From NCBI RefSeq assembly GCF_017353255.1, contig NZ_JAFMYU010000039.1, positions 1 to 42,332 of the forward strand: DNA of 42,332 bases, given 5' to 3'. Under the pieces are notes generated by a model that worked only from the letters and a program-made list of their open reading frames with translations, ran no database searches and was not told the DNA's origin. Source of the DNA: Fibrella aquatilis (GTDB lineage Bacteria; Bacteroidota; Bacteroidia; Cytophagales; Spirosomataceae). Positions 25,451-33,543 of the stretch are shown here, in pieces. Every line of letters begins with the position of its first letter. The first letter of the stretch is position 1. The translations under genes and the position numbers were made by a program.

Positions 25451-25561
25451 GAGGAGAGGGAGGAGGGGGAAGAAGGGGAGGAAAGGGGGGCTTCGCGTTC
25501 AGCATATATCAAGCGCGAAGCCCCCCTTTCCTCCCCTTCTTCCCCCTCCTCCCTCTCCTCC
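25450..25561. repeat. Hairpin with 48-bp perfect polypurine/polypyrimidine arms
   Basis: 25450-25497 is the exact reverse complement of 25514-25561 around a 16-nt loop. About 40 nt of the left arm are only G and A, ending in GGCTTCGCG. It begins at the last base of the upstream stop codon and ends 7 nt before the next start. Mirror-type polypurine DNA of this kind could also form triplex structures. Confidence 0.95.
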
Positions 25562-25568
25562 CCTCAAT

Positions 25569-26456
25569 ATGACTCTCCTCACCCCCACCCTCTGGCCCGA
25601 TTACGAGTTGATCGACTCCGGCGATTTTATGAAGCTCGAACGGTTTGGCCCCTATGTGCTGGCCCGCCCCGAACCCCAGGCCATCTGGGATTGCTCCCTC
25701 TCCGAAGCCGAATGGGAACGGCTGGCCCACGCCACCTTCCGCCGCGACAAACAGTCGCCGGAGCGGGGCGAATGGCAAAAGCTGAAGCCCATGCAGGACC
25801 CCTGGACGGTCGATTTCAGGCAGCAGGGACTGAATTTGACGTTTAAGCTGGCTCTTACCTCGTTCAAACATGTCGGTATTTTTCCCGAACAGGCCGTAAA
25901 CTGGACCTACATCCACGACGCGGTGAAGGCTCTGCCCGTTGAGCGCCCCCGTGTGCTGAACCTGTTTGCCTACACTGGCGGGGCTACCCTCGCCGCCCGG
26001 CAGGCCGGTGCCGACGTCACCCATGTTGATGCCGTAAAGCAGGTGATTTCGTGGTCGAAAGAGAACATGACCATGAGCGGCCTGGACAACGTGCGGTGGC
26101 TGGTGGAAGATGCCATGAAGTTTGTGAAGCGTGAAGAACGGCGTGGCAACACCTACCACGGTATCATCCTCGACCCGCCCGCCTACGGCCGCGGCCCCGA
26201 TGGTGAAAAGTGGGTACTGGAAGATCAGTTGAATGATTTGCTAAAAACCTGCGCCGCCCTGCTCGACCGGCAGGACTTCTTTTTCATCATCAACTCCTAC
26301 TCGCTGGGTTTTTCCTACATCATCCTCGACAACCTGCTCACGCAGTGCTTCGGCACCCTCCCAAACAGCCAATCCGGCGAGCTATATCTGACCGATTCAA
26401 CCCACAAACGCCTCCCACTGGGCGTTTTCTCTCGTTTTTCTTCAGTACTTTTGTGA
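25569..26456 (+). CDS. Class I SAM-dependent methyltransferase, RlmI-like
   Basis: Cytoplasmic methyltransferase of 295 aa resembling the methyltransferase half of RlmI/RlmK-type 23S rRNA enzymes. The SAM-binding motif is VLNLFAYTGGATLAARQAGADVTHVD (in two parts, about residues 133-158). The catalytic loop is IILDPPAYGRGPDGE, and the region FFFIINSYSLGFS follows. It lacks the N-terminal PUA domain of RlmI and the Cys of m5C formers is not obvious, so the target base is uncertain. It follows the rlmD-like gene, separated only by the 48-bp-arm hairpin, so two RNA-modification genes are adjacent. Confidence 0.8.
   Translation: MTLLTPTLWPDYELIDSGDFMKLERFGPYVLARPEPQAIWDCSLSEAEWERLAHATFRRDKQSPERGEWQKLKPMQDPWTVDFRQQGLNLTFKLALTSFKHVGIFPEQAVNWTYIHDAVKALPVERPRVLNLFAYTGGATLAARQAGADVTHVDAVKQVISWSKENMTMSGLDNVRWLVEDAMKFVKREERRGNTYHGIILDPPAYGRGPDGEKWVLEDQLNDLLKTCAALLDRQDFFFIINSYSLGFSYIILDNLLTQCFGTLPNSQSGELYLTDSTHKRLPLGVFSRFSSVLL
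26446..26453 (+). promoter_or_regulatory. -7 element upstream of the TPR lipoprotein gene
   Basis: TACTTTTG matches TAnnTTTG exactly and lies at the very end of the preceding coding region. Transcription from it would begin near the first base of the 30-bp-arm hairpin. No convincing -33 TTG. Confidence 0.4.
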
Positions 26457-26539
26457 TGAAAGAGTGAAAGAATGAAAGAGTGAAAGAGCGGTATTCGCTT
26501 GTAGACACCCTTTCACTCTTTCATTCTTTCACTCTTTCA
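26457..26539. repeat. Hairpin with 30-bp perfect arms of period-8 repeats
   Basis: 26457-26486 pairs exactly with 26510-26539. Each arm is four copies of an 8-nt word of the type GAAAGAGT. The 23-nt loop contains AGCG...CGCT. It begins directly after the methyltransferase stop. The same 8-nt word builds the hairpin at 33308-33390. Confidence 0.93.
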
Positions 26540-26551
26540 ATTGGGGACATC

Positions 26552-27769
26552 TTGCGGTACATATTGATCCTGTTGGTGGTGGCCGGTATGGCGTCGTGTG
26601 GCAACGATAGTCGGCGGCTTTCGCGCATCCCACCCATGCCCCAGGCGGCCGACAGTGCGCTGGCCGGAAACACCCTCCGCGCGCTCAATCGGGCCATCAG
26701 CCAGTCATCATCGGCTTCGGCCTACGCCAAGCGGGCATTGCTGCACCTCCAGATGGGTCACCTGCCAGAAGCACAGGCCGACATCGACGAGGCTATCTCT
26801 ATGAACAACAACGTCGGCTCGTTCTACCTGGTCCGGGCGCGGGTGATGCAGGCGCAGAACAAAGCCGACAAAGCCTTTGCCGATGCGCAGCGGGCCGAAA
26901 TTCTGGGCCTGAGTTCGCCGGAATTGTTCACCCTCATGAGCGACGCCCTTCAGCAGCAAACGCAGTATCCCAAAGCCCGGCTCTATCTGGCCAAAGCCCT
27001 GCAAATGGCCCCCTACGATGGTGAGGCACACTATTTCGATGGATTGATTGCCGCCAAAACCGGCGACACTACCGGGGCGCTGACCCATTTTCAGGAAGCC
27101 CTGCAACTGAAACCGCGCTTTCTGCCCACCTATAATCAGCTGACGGCCGTCTACCGGTCGCTGGGCGATCTAAACACGGCACTGGTATATAACGACCGGG
27201 CCACGCGCTACTTTCCCATTAACGCCGAACTGCTCTTTCAGCGCGGCATGATCTATCAGAACGCGGGCCGTGCCGACAGTGCACTGATTGCCTACCAAAA
27301 GACCGTGACACTGCAACCCGACTACGTGCAGGCCTATTTTCAGGCTGGTTTGATTTTTGATCGCTTCCGAAACTATGCCGCCGCGCTGGCTAATTTCGAG
27401 CAGGTGCAGAAACGGAAACCAACCTTCCCCCATATTGATTATTTCGTAGGGCACGGGCTGGAAATGACAGGGCAATGGGACCGGGCGCTGGCGCAATACA
27501 CCACCTCGCTGCAAAAAGACCCCGGCGACCCCGCCGCGCAGGCCGGACTCTGGCGGGTGCAGCGGAGACAGCAGCAGATCAACGCCGCCTACAACGACTA
27601 CCTGCTACCCGTTGCCCCCGAAACCGGTCTGCTGGCGGCCCCTCTTGCCCGAACCCCCGGTGGGGGACGAACACTCGACACCAGCCGAATACGCATACAA
27701 CCCATTCAACCCCGAACCAGAGTCCGCTCCATGAACGACTCCACGTTTCAGGTAAGACCAATTGATTAA
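26552..27769 (+). CDS. TPR-repeat lipoprotein
   Basis: Outer-envelope protein of about 405 aa. TTG at 26552 is proposed as the start because it gives a compact lipoprotein signal ([15 protein letters not shown], lipid-accepting Cys about residue 16). The upstream in-frame GTG at 26480 would translate the hairpin arm. The mature protein has about eight tetratricopeptide repeats (for example [67 protein letters not shown]), then a Pro/Arg/Thr-rich tail of ~60 residues. TPR proteins scaffold protein complexes; the partner is unknown. It ends 1 nt before thrS. Confidence 0.8.
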   Translation: MRYILILLVVAGMASCGNDSRRLSRIPPMPQAADSALAGNTLRALNRAISQSSSASAYAKRALLHLQMGHLPEAQADIDEAISMNNNVGSFYLVRARVMQAQNKADKAFADAQRAEILGLSSPELFTLMSDALQQQTQYPKARLYLAKALQMAPYDGEAHYFDGLIAAKTGDTTGALTHFQEALQLKPRFLPTYNQLTAVYRSLGDLNTALVYNDRATRYFPINAELLFQRGMIYQNAGRADSALIAYQKTVTLQPDYVQAYFQAGLIFDRFRNYAAALANFEQVQKRKPTFPHIDYFVGHGLEMTGQWDRALAQYTTSLQKDPGDPAAQAGLWRVQRRQQQINAAYNDYLLPVAPETGLLAAPLARTPGGGRTLDTSRIRIQPIQPRTRVRSMNDSTFQVRPID

Positions 27770-27770
27770 T

Positions 27771-29729
27771 ATGACAACGCAGGATATACAATTACACGTG
27801 GCTTTGCCCGACGGCAGTGTGCGTGATTACCCCGCTGGCTCTACGGGGCTTGACGTGGCCCTGGGCATCAGCGAGGGCCTGGCCCGCAACGTGCTGGCTG
27901 CCAAAGTAAATGGTAAGGTGCAGGATGCCACCTTGTCTATTGAAACCCCCGCCGACGGGTCGGCGGTGACGGTGCAACTGCTGACCTGGAACGACCTGGA
28001 AGGCAAATCGACGTTTTGGCACTCGTCGGCCCACTTGCTGGCCGAGGCGCTAGAAGCGTTGTACCCCGGCATCAAATTCGCCATTGGTCCGCCTATTGAA
28101 AACGGCTTCTATTACGATGTCGACTTTGAGGGCAAGCACTTTTCGCAGGACGATTTCAAGAAGGTCGAAGACAAGATGCTGGAACTGGCCCGGCAGAAGA
28201 ACGAGTACGTCCGCAAGGCCGTGAGCAAGGCCGACGCCATTGCTTATTTCGAAGACAAAGGCGACCCCTATAAGATCGACCTGCTCGAAAACCTCGCCGA
28301 CGGCAGCATCACATTCTACACGCAGGGCGGGTTTACGGACCTTTGCCGGGGGCCACACATTCCGAACACGGGCTTCATCAAAGCCGCCAAGCTCATGAAC
28401 GTGGCGGGAGCCTACTGGCGCGGTGACGAGAAAAATAAGATGCTCACCCGCATCTACGCCATCACGTTTCCAAAGCAAAAAGAGCTTGACGAATACCTGG
28501 TGCTGCTGGAAGAAGCCAAAAAGCGTGACCACCGCAAGCTGGGTAAAGAGCTGGAACTGTTCGCGTTTTCAGAGAAAGTAGGGCAGGGGCTGCCGCTGTG
28601 GTTGCCCAAGGGTGCCGTGCTGCGCGAACGCCTCGAAAACTTCCTGCGCCGGGCACAGGTGCGGGCGGGCTATTCGCCGGTGGTGACGCCCCACATTGGC
28701 TCCAAGCAACTCTACGTAACGTCGGGGCACTGGGACAAGTACGGGGCCGATTCGTTTCAACCCATCCGTACACCCGACGCCGACGAGGAGTTCATGCTGA
28801 AACCCATGAACTGCCCGCACCACTGCGAAATCTACAAGACCAAGCCCCGCTCTTACCGCGACCTGCCCCTGCGCCTGGCCGAGTTTGGTACAGTGTACCG
28901 CTACGAGCAGTCGGGCGAGTTGCACGGGCTGACGCGGGTGCGCGGGTTCACGCAGGACGATGCCCACATTTTCTGCCGCCCCGATCAGGTGAACGACGAG
29001 TTTAAGAAGGTAATTGACCTGGTGCTGTACGTGTTTAAATCGTTGGGATTCAGCGACTACAGCGCGCAGGTGTCGTTGCGTGACCCGGAGAATAAAACGA
29101 AATATATTGGGTCTGACGAGTTGTGGGAGAAAGCTGAAACCGCCATTATTGAGGCGGCGAATGAAAAAGGGCTGAAGACGGTTATTGAATTGGGCGAAGC
29201 GGCATTCTATGGCCCCAAGCTCGATTTCATGGTCCGCGATGCACTGGGCCGCAAATGGCAACTCGGCACGATTCAGGTAGACTACACCCTGCCCGAACGG
29301 TTCGAACTCGAATATACCGGTGCCGACAACCAAAAGCACCGCCCCGTTATGATCCACCGGGCACCGTTTGGGTCGATGGAGCGGTTTATTGCTATCCTGA
29401 TTGAGAACACGGCGGGTAATTTCCCCCTTTGGCTCTCACCCGATCAGATTGCGATTTTGCCTATTTCAGAGAAGTACGAGACCTACGCCAACGATTTGTT
29501 TTTCACGCTTCAGGAAGCCGACATCCGCGGGTTTGTTGACCTGCGCGATGAGAAGATCGGTCGGAAGATTCGGGATGCCGAAGTAGCCAAAGTACCGTTT
29601 ATGCTCATTGTGGGCGAAAAAGAAGCCGCCGAAGGCACCGTCTCGGTTCGCCGCAAAGGCGAAGGCGACCTGGGCAGCATGAGCATCGCCGCGTTTACGA
29701 CCCTGTTTCAGGAGCAAGTGAAAGTGTAA
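27771..29729 (+). CDS. thrS: Threonyl-tRNA synthetase
   Basis: Class II synthetase of 652 aa that charges tRNA-Thr. In order: TGS domain ([18 protein letters not shown]), editing domain with [16 protein letters not shown] (around residue 85), second additional domain ([14 protein letters not shown]), catalytic core with motif 2 ([30 protein letters not shown] in parts) and zinc ligands in [10 protein letters not shown], motif 3 ([15 protein letters not shown]), and the anticodon-binding domain at the C-terminus. ATG at 27771 is used; the TTG 9 nt upstream overlaps the previous stop. First gene of the thrS-infC-rpmI-rplT group. Confidence 0.97.
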   Translation: MTTQDIQLHVALPDGSVRDYPAGSTGLDVALGISEGLARNVLAAKVNGKVQDATLSIETPADGSAVTVQLLTWNDLEGKSTFWHSSAHLLAEALEALYPGIKFAIGPPIENGFYYDVDFEGKHFSQDDFKKVEDKMLELARQKNEYVRKAVSKADAIAYFEDKGDPYKIDLLENLADGSITFYTQGGFTDLCRGPHIPNTGFIKAAKLMNVAGAYWRGDEKNKMLTRIYAITFPKQKELDEYLVLLEEAKKRDHRKLGKELELFAFSEKVGQGLPLWLPKGAVLRERLENFLRRAQVRAGYSPVVTPHIGSKQLYVTSGHWDKYGADSFQPIRTPDADEEFMLKPMNCPHHCEIYKTKPRSYRDLPLRLAEFGTVYRYEQSGELHGLTRVRGFTQDDAHIFCRPDQVNDEFKKVIDLVLYVFKSLGFSDYSAQVSLRDPENKTKYIGSDELWEKAETAIIEAANEKGLKTVIELGEAAFYGPKLDFMVRDALGRKWQLGTIQVDYTLPERFELEYTGADNQKHRPVMIHRAPFGSMERFIAILIENTAGNFPLWLSPDQIAILPISEKYETYANDLFFTLQEADIRGFVDLRDEKIGRKIRDAEVAKVPFMLIVGEKEAAEGTVSVRRKGEGDLGSMSIAAFTTLFQEQVKV

Positions 29730-29787
29730 ACTTTTATATTGTCCCTACGTTTACAAGACCAATAAGTTACCACGTTAACCAAATCAT

Positions 29788-30345
29788 ATGGCATTACCCC
29801 AACGCAGACCACCCCGTCGCGTGGTTGAAGAACCCTACAAGATCAATGAGCGGATCCAAGCCCGCGAAGTACGGGTTGTCGGCGAGAACGTCGAGCAAGG
29901 CATTTTCCCCATTGCACAGGCATTGGCTATTGCCAAAGCGCAGAGCCTTGACCTGGTCGAAATTTCGCCCAATGCGGTGCCGCCCGTGTGCCGCGTGATC
30001 GACTACTCGAAGTTCAAGTACGAACAAAAGAAGAAGCAGAAAGAAATAAAGGCCAACGCCCAGAAGGTGGTGATCAAAGAGATTCGGTTTGGTCCGAACA
30101 CCGACGACCACGATTTTGAGTTCAAGCTGAAACACGCCACTACGTTCCTGAAAGAAGGGGCAAAGGTGAAAGCGTATGTTCACTTCGTGGGTCGTTCCAT
30201 TGTCTTTAAAGACCGCGGCCTGCAGCTACTCGACCGGTTCTCGAAAGGCCTCGAAGACGTAGGCAAGATCGAGCAGGAGCCAAAACTCGAAGGCAAGCGC
30301 ATGATCATGTTCCTGGCCCCGAAAGCCGTGGCGGTTAAAAAGTAA
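29788..30345 (+). CDS. infC: Translation initiation factor IF-3
   Basis: IF-3 of 185 aa, which binds the 30S subunit and checks start-codon and initiator-tRNA pairing. The N-domain has [20 protein letters not shown] and [21 protein letters not shown] lysine-rich linker follows ([16 protein letters not shown]), then the C-domain ([32 protein letters not shown]). It uses ATG, not the rare AUU of enterobacteria that serves autoregulation, so that feedback is unlikely here. Followed by an exceptionally long hairpin before rpmI. Confidence 0.97.
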   Translation: MALPQRRPPRRVVEEPYKINERIQAREVRVVGENVEQGIFPIAQALAIAKAQSLDLVEISPNAVPPVCRVIDYSKFKYEQKKKQKEIKANAQKVVIKEIRFGPNTDDHDFEFKLKHATTFLKEGAKVKAYVHFVGRSIVFKDRGLQLLDRFSKGLEDVGKIEQEPKLEGKRMIMFLAPKAVAVKK

Positions 30346-30350
30346 GAAAG

Positions 30351-30475
30351 GATTTCGGATTGGGGCGGTCCGCCGCTGCGGTTTGGGATTTCGGATTGGC
30401 TGACGCAAGCACTACTATTGCGTCAGCCAATCCGAAATCCCAAACCGCAGCGGCGGACCGCCCCAATCCAAAATC
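30351..30475. repeat. Hairpin with 58-bp arms between infC and rpmI
   Basis: 30351-30408 pairs with 30418-30475 with a single mismatch and a 9-nt loop. The apex is GGCTGACGCAA/TTGCGTCAGCC, and the stem is made of GGATTTCGGATT-type and GCGGTCCGCCGC words. The last 33 nt are identical to 3395-3427. No T-run follows directly, but TTTTC is adjacent. As RNA this would be a near-perfect duplex in the ribosomal operon. Confidence 0.95.
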
Positions 30476-30481
30476 TTTTCT

Positions 30482-30489
30482 TACCTTTG
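30482..30489 (+). promoter_or_regulatory. Internal -7 promoter element for rpmI-rplT
   Basis: TACCTTTG fits TAnnTTTG exactly, 7 nt beyond the hairpin and 46 nt before the rpmI start. A -33 TTG is not visible; the expected place is inside the hairpin arm. Confidence 0.45.
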
Positions 30490-30535
30490 CGGCCTGTTTA
30501 TTTAACGCGGTCCGGCGATACGGTCTTTTAAGCAC

Positions 30536-30733
30536 ATGCCAAAGCAAAAAACAAACTCGGCAGCCAAGAAGCGCTTCAAGCTGACAGGTACCGGGAAAAT
30601 TAAAATGAAGCACGCCTTCCATTCTCACATTCTGACCAAGAAGTCGACTAAGCGCAAGCGTAACCTTGTGCATACATCGACGGTTCACCCCACGAATGAA
30701 GTGCGTATTAAAGCGTTGTTGCGCCTGTCGTAA
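30536..30733 (+). CDS. rpmI: 50S ribosomal protein L35
   Basis: Basic protein of 65 aa of the large subunit, beginning [20 protein letters not shown], with the conserved [14 protein letters not shown] region. Length and start are typical. Lies between infC and rplT as in most bacteria, but is set off from both by inverted repeats. Confidence 0.97.
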   Translation: MPKQKTNSAAKKRFKLTGTGKIKMKHAFHSHILTKKSTKRKRNLVHTSTVHPTNEVRIKALLRLS

Positions 30734-30783
30734 CCCCGCTGGTCTATTGTTTCACCCGACGAAGGGCTTAAAAAGAGGAATTA

Positions 30784-30860
30784 TGAATTAAGAATTAACA
30801 ATAAAGAATTAAGGTGTCTGCGAAGGCCATTCTTAATTCCTAATTGACCATTCTTAATTA
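30784..30860. repeat. Imperfect AT-rich hairpin between rpmI and rplT
   Basis: GAATTAAGAATTAA-type words on the left face TTCTTAATT-type words on the right, with CTGCGAAGGCC at the apex, close to the CGCGAAGCC word of other hairpins. Pairing is partial, with an extra tandem unit on the right. Confidence 0.6.
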
Positions 30861-30894
30861 CCCAGCCCGCCTTAGTCAAAAAGCAAAAAAAATT

Positions 30895-31236
30895 ATGCGT
30901 TCCGTCAATCACGTCGCCTCAAGGGCACGCCGGAAGAAAATCCTCAAGATGGCCAAAGGGTACTATGGCCGTCGTAAAAATGTCTGGACAGTAGCCAAAA
31001 ACGCTGTCGAGAAAGCAATGGGCTATGCCTACCGCGACCGCAAGGCCAAGAAACGCGATTTCCGCAGCCTGTGGATTCAGCGTATCAACGCCGGTGCTCG
31101 TCAGCAAGGCATGTCCTACAGCGTCCTGATGGGCGCGTTGAACAAATCAGGTATTGAACTAAACCGGAAAGTACTGGCCGACCTGGCCATGAACCACCCG
31201 GAGGCATTCAAAGCCGTTGTGGATCAGGTTAAATAA
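30895..31236 (+). CDS. rplT: 50S ribosomal protein L20
   Basis: Large-subunit assembly protein of 113 aa with the typical basic N-terminus ([20 protein letters not shown]), [21 protein letters not shown] and [19 protein letters not shown] at 30895 matches the family start; a longer in-frame start upstream lies within the hairpin region. The last codon, stop and following 14 nt are repeated exactly at 32134-32152. Confidence 0.97.
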   Translation: MRSVNHVASRARRKKILKMAKGYYGRRKNVWTVAKNAVEKAMGYAYRDRKAKKRDFRSLWIQRINAGARQQGMSYSVLMGALNKSGIELNRKVLADLAMNHPEAFKAVVDQVK

Positions 31237-31249
31237 ACAGAACCGCCTA
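31231..31249 (+). repeat. 19-nt direct repeat, copy 1 (rplT 3' end)
   Basis: AAATAAACAGAACCGCCTA contains the penultimate-to-stop region of rplT (AAA TAA). The identical sequence at 32134-32152 contains the last codon and stop of the lipoprotein gene. The DNA between the copies is AT-rich. Confidence 0.85.
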
Positions 31250-31253
31250 CGTG

Positions 31254-31286
31254 AAAACCCCGACCTGCAAAGGCCGGGGTTTTTTG
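31254..31286 (+). terminator. Rho-independent terminator after rplT
   Basis: AAAACCCCG pairs with CGGGGTTTT around a short loop and runs into a stretch of T residues (from 31280). It ends the thrS-infC-rpmI-rplT transcript. Unlike the long intergenic hairpins, this has the normal short stem and T-tract. Confidence 0.88.
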
Positions 31287-31555
31287 TGTTTAGCGAAGTG
31301 GTACCGGACGGCCTTCCGCTCCTTTGCGAGAAAGTGCGTCCATTTGCATTGTAGAACGCTGACTATTAGCGCTCTCCTGTATAGTCTTGCATTGTTAAGC
31401 AAATATGAACACTTGTAAGAATAAGTAACGTAGACCGATAAATAAAAACCATATTGCTGTAGTGATTTGCGCACGATAATTACTTACCTCTGCATTAAGT
31501 ATTCGATGATTGAATTGCGTACAGCTACTCTTCACCTTTTACTCAGACAAATTCT
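31287..31555. other. AT-rich intergenic stretch, nothing recognised
   Basis: No convincing coding region, promoter or strong inverted repeat was seen. It is the first part of the AT-rich insert after rplT. Confidence 0.5.
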
Positions 31556-31597
31556 ATGAAAAAACTATTAGCATTGCTGTTGCTGATGGCCTTATAA
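31556..31597 (+). pseudogene. Orphan signal-peptide fragment
   Basis: ATG followed by MKKLLALLLLMAL and a stop: a signal-peptide-like 13-residue frame with nothing after it. A one-base shift would extend it to LITSAVP before another stop. Probably the start of a lost secreted-protein gene; a leader peptide is the alternative. Confidence 0.4.
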
Positions 31598-31650
31598 CTT
31601 CAGCAGTGCCTTAAGTGAAATAGTCGATATTCACTCATAGTTCAGACGCC

Positions 31651-32139
31651 ATGAAAACGAAATGGATGATTGCAGTGGTTTGCCTGGCAGGTATGTTGTC
31701 GGTTTTGGCAGGCTGTTCAGGAAATGGTACTAATACACCGGGTATACTACCTGGGAGCGAGTTCATGGGCTTTGCCGATAAAACCAAGGGACCCATGGTT
31801 GTCAATGGAAAAATGCGTATTGAGCGCGTCAACGTAGATGATACAACGGAGGTCATCGAATCACGTGTTGCTACTGCATGCATCTCATATACAAGCAGTG
31901 ATGAGTATACCTATCTATTCATGATAAAAGGGCAAGCCTCGGGTAACACTTTTGTCGTCAGAGGAAAAAACAAGTATCGCTTTGTTTATGCCGATAGGGA
32001 GGAAGTAGATTGGCTTGAGTTCTACAGCATTTCGTCAGAGTATGCGGTTCCATCTGATCTAAAATTCAACGGAAAGCCAGTTGCACGAGTGCTTGTAAAT
32101 GACCCTGTTCCGCAGTCTTATTTGTATATCTTGAAATAA
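31651..32139 (+). CDS. Small lipoprotein of unknown function
   Basis: Protein of 162 aa with a standard lipoprotein signal (MIAVVCLAGMLSVLAGC; Cys about residue 22) and a short Gly/Asn/Thr-rich linker. The folded part has beta-type patterns (MVVNGKMRIERVNV, YTYLFMIKGQASGNTFVVRG, YRFVYADREEVDWLEFYSI). No family recognised. AT-richer than its neighbours. Its last codon and stop lie in the 19-nt repeat shared with the rplT end, so its 3' end was probably set by the insertion event. Confidence 0.7.
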   Translation: MKTKWMIAVVCLAGMLSVLAGCSGNGTNTPGILPGSEFMGFADKTKGPMVVNGKMRIERVNVDDTTEVIESRVATACISYTSSDEYTYLFMIKGQASGNTFVVRGKNKYRFVYADREEVDWLEFYSISSEYAVPSDLKFNGKPVARVLVNDPVPQSYLYILK

Positions 32140-32152
32140 ACAGAACCGCCTA
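32134..32152 (+). repeat. 19-nt direct repeat, copy 2
   Basis: Identical to 31231-31249 at the rplT end. It contains the AAA TAA of the lipoprotein gene and lies 7 nt from the end of the convergent NuiA-like gene. Confidence 0.85.
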
Positions 32153-32158
32153 AACAGT

Positions 32159-32629
32159 TTATGTCTCCACCACCTTTGTCTTTATCCCGACGCGGGGTTC
32201 ACCTTCGGCGAGTTTGCCCAGCAGATACACGTCAATTTCGGTGTTGCCCACGCGGAACACCTGGCGGTTGGTGAGGGTGGTTTCGAGCTTGGTTTTTAGG
32301 GCCTGGAATTTGGCGGCGGTGGCTTTTTCGTCGTCGCCAAACCAATCCTCGATGGTGGTGACGGGTGCCCAGAAATCGGCTTCGGGTTGCTCTTCCACAA
32401 ACTCAGACGGGGGTAGCATGAGCCAGTCTTTGATGTGGCTCACGGTGACAGGTTCGGCCATTTTCAGGTAGCTCTCTACCGGCTCAATCGGCTCGTCGGA
32501 TTCGCTGGGGTAGAGCAAATCGGTCAGGAGCGGGGCTACGCTGGCCGAAAAAGTAGCCGAGGCCATTGGCTCAGGTTGAGTCGCCTGGTTGGCCGCTGAG
32601 GCGTTACTATCAGATGAATCGGGCGTCAT
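32159..32629 (-). CDS. Nuclease A inhibitor (NuiA)-family protein
   Basis: Acidic protein of 156 aa. The C-terminal ~75 residues match the NuiA fold: FWAPVTTIEDWFGDDEKATA, FQALKTKLETTLTNRQVFRVG, EIDVYLLGKLAEGEPRVGIKTKVVET. NuiA binds the active site of the non-specific nuclease NucA. The N-terminal half (Ser, Pro and acid rich, then LLTDLLYPSESDEPIEPV) is an extension of unknown role that recalls the NuiA motif. ATG at 32629 is chosen; a TTG 27 nt upstream is possible. No signal peptide, so it probably protects the cytoplasm. No nuclease gene is in the window. Confidence 0.8.
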   Translation of the reverse strand: MTPDSSDSNASAANQATQPEPMASATFSASVAPLLTDLLYPSESDEPIEPVESYLKMAEPVTVSHIKDWLMLPPSEFVEEQPEADFWAPVTTIEDWFGDDEKATAAKFQALKTKLETTLTNRQVFRVGNTEIDVYLLGKLAEGEPRVGIKTKVVET

Positions 32630-32759
32630 ATCGTTCGTTGGTAAGCAGGTCGGCAAAATACGGCTATAGTGCCACTCAGCAGATGCTATTGGTATAAAAG
32701 TTGCCTACATTTAACTGCTTAACCAAGTATTTCTAACCAAGTTTTTCCAAACCAATCGT

Positions 32760-33305
32760 ATGTTCGAGACCTTAATGAACCTTGTCCAGCAAAACGCTGG
32801 TAGTGCAATTACCAACAACCCAGCCATTCCGAACGAACATAATAATTCGGCTATGCAAACCGTGGCTGAGAGCATCATGGGCGGACTGGGTCAGCAAGCA
32901 CAGGGCGGTGGCCTGGGCAACCTCCTGGGCATGGTGGTCAACGGTGGCGGTAACGTGCAGGACAACCCCGTTACGCAGGGGGTACAGCAACATGTAGAGC
33001 AGAGCCTGATGCAGAAGCTGGGCATCTCGCCCGGTGTAGCCATGTCGGTAGCCGGTGCGTTGGTGCCGATGGTGTTGAGCAAACTAATGCACAAAGCCGC
33101 CGACCCCAACGACAGCAGCGTTGACGGCAACACCATTATGGGGGCGGCCACGGGTCAACAAGGCACTGACTGGATGGGTATGGCGGGTTCGGCTATGGCC
33201 GACGGTAAACTGGATATGAACGATCTTATGCGCGTGGCCGGTAGCCAAATGGGCGGCGGCGGTGGCCTCGGCGGTATGCTGGGTGGCCTGCTGGGCGGAC
33301 GGTAG
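32760..33305 (+). CDS. DUF937-like, Gly/Met-rich protein
   Basis: Protein of 181 aa without a signal peptide. It begins MFETLMNLVQQNAGSAITNN and has the DUF937 type of helical segments (AESIMGGLGQQAQGGGLGNLL, GVAMSVAGALVPMVLSKLMH). It ends in a flexible Gly/Met tract (GGGGGLGGMLGGLLGG). Function unknown. It lies upstream of dnaK, separated by a strong hairpin and ~150 nt. Confidence 0.7.
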   Translation: MFETLMNLVQQNAGSAITNNPAIPNEHNNSAMQTVAESIMGGLGQQAQGGGLGNLLGMVVNGGGNVQDNPVTQGVQQHVEQSLMQKLGISPGVAMSVAGALVPMVLSKLMHKAADPNDSSVDGNTIMGAATGQQGTDWMGMAGSAMADGKLDMNDLMRVAGSQMGGGGGLGGMLGGLLGGR

Positions 33306-33307
33306 TA

Positions 33308-33390
33308 GTGAAAGCGCGAAAGAGTGAAAGAGTGGCTGACGCAAGGACTCCTGTTACGTCAGCCACTCTTTCACTCTTTCGCGCTTTCAC
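33308..33390. repeat. Hairpin with 34-bp perfect arms and GGCTGACG apex
   Basis: 33308-33341 pairs exactly with 33357-33390; 15-nt loop. The stem is made of GAAAGAGT-type 8-nt words as at 26457-26539, while the apex GGCTGACG is that of 30351-30475. A further GCTTTCAC unit follows the right arm. Confidence 0.93.
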
Positions 33391-33543
33391 GCTTTCACTA
33401 CGCTGCCATGTCGGCCCGTTGGCTATGAAGAATCTGCCAATCTGTCACAAATTTGAACAAAATCAGGGGCTGGCATTTTGCTTGATAGATAGTGGTTAAC
33501 TGTTTTTGAACACAACTCTAATCAGCATACAACTTAACCAATT

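Noticed and set aside
26480-26551. GTG at 26480 as start of the TPR lipoprotein
   Set aside because: The extra residues are encoded by the hairpin loop and arm and would destroy the short lipoprotein signal; TTG at 26552 places the Cys correctly.
31247-31474. A 75-codon minus-strand open frame after rplT
   Set aside because: It runs through the rplT terminator and has no family features.
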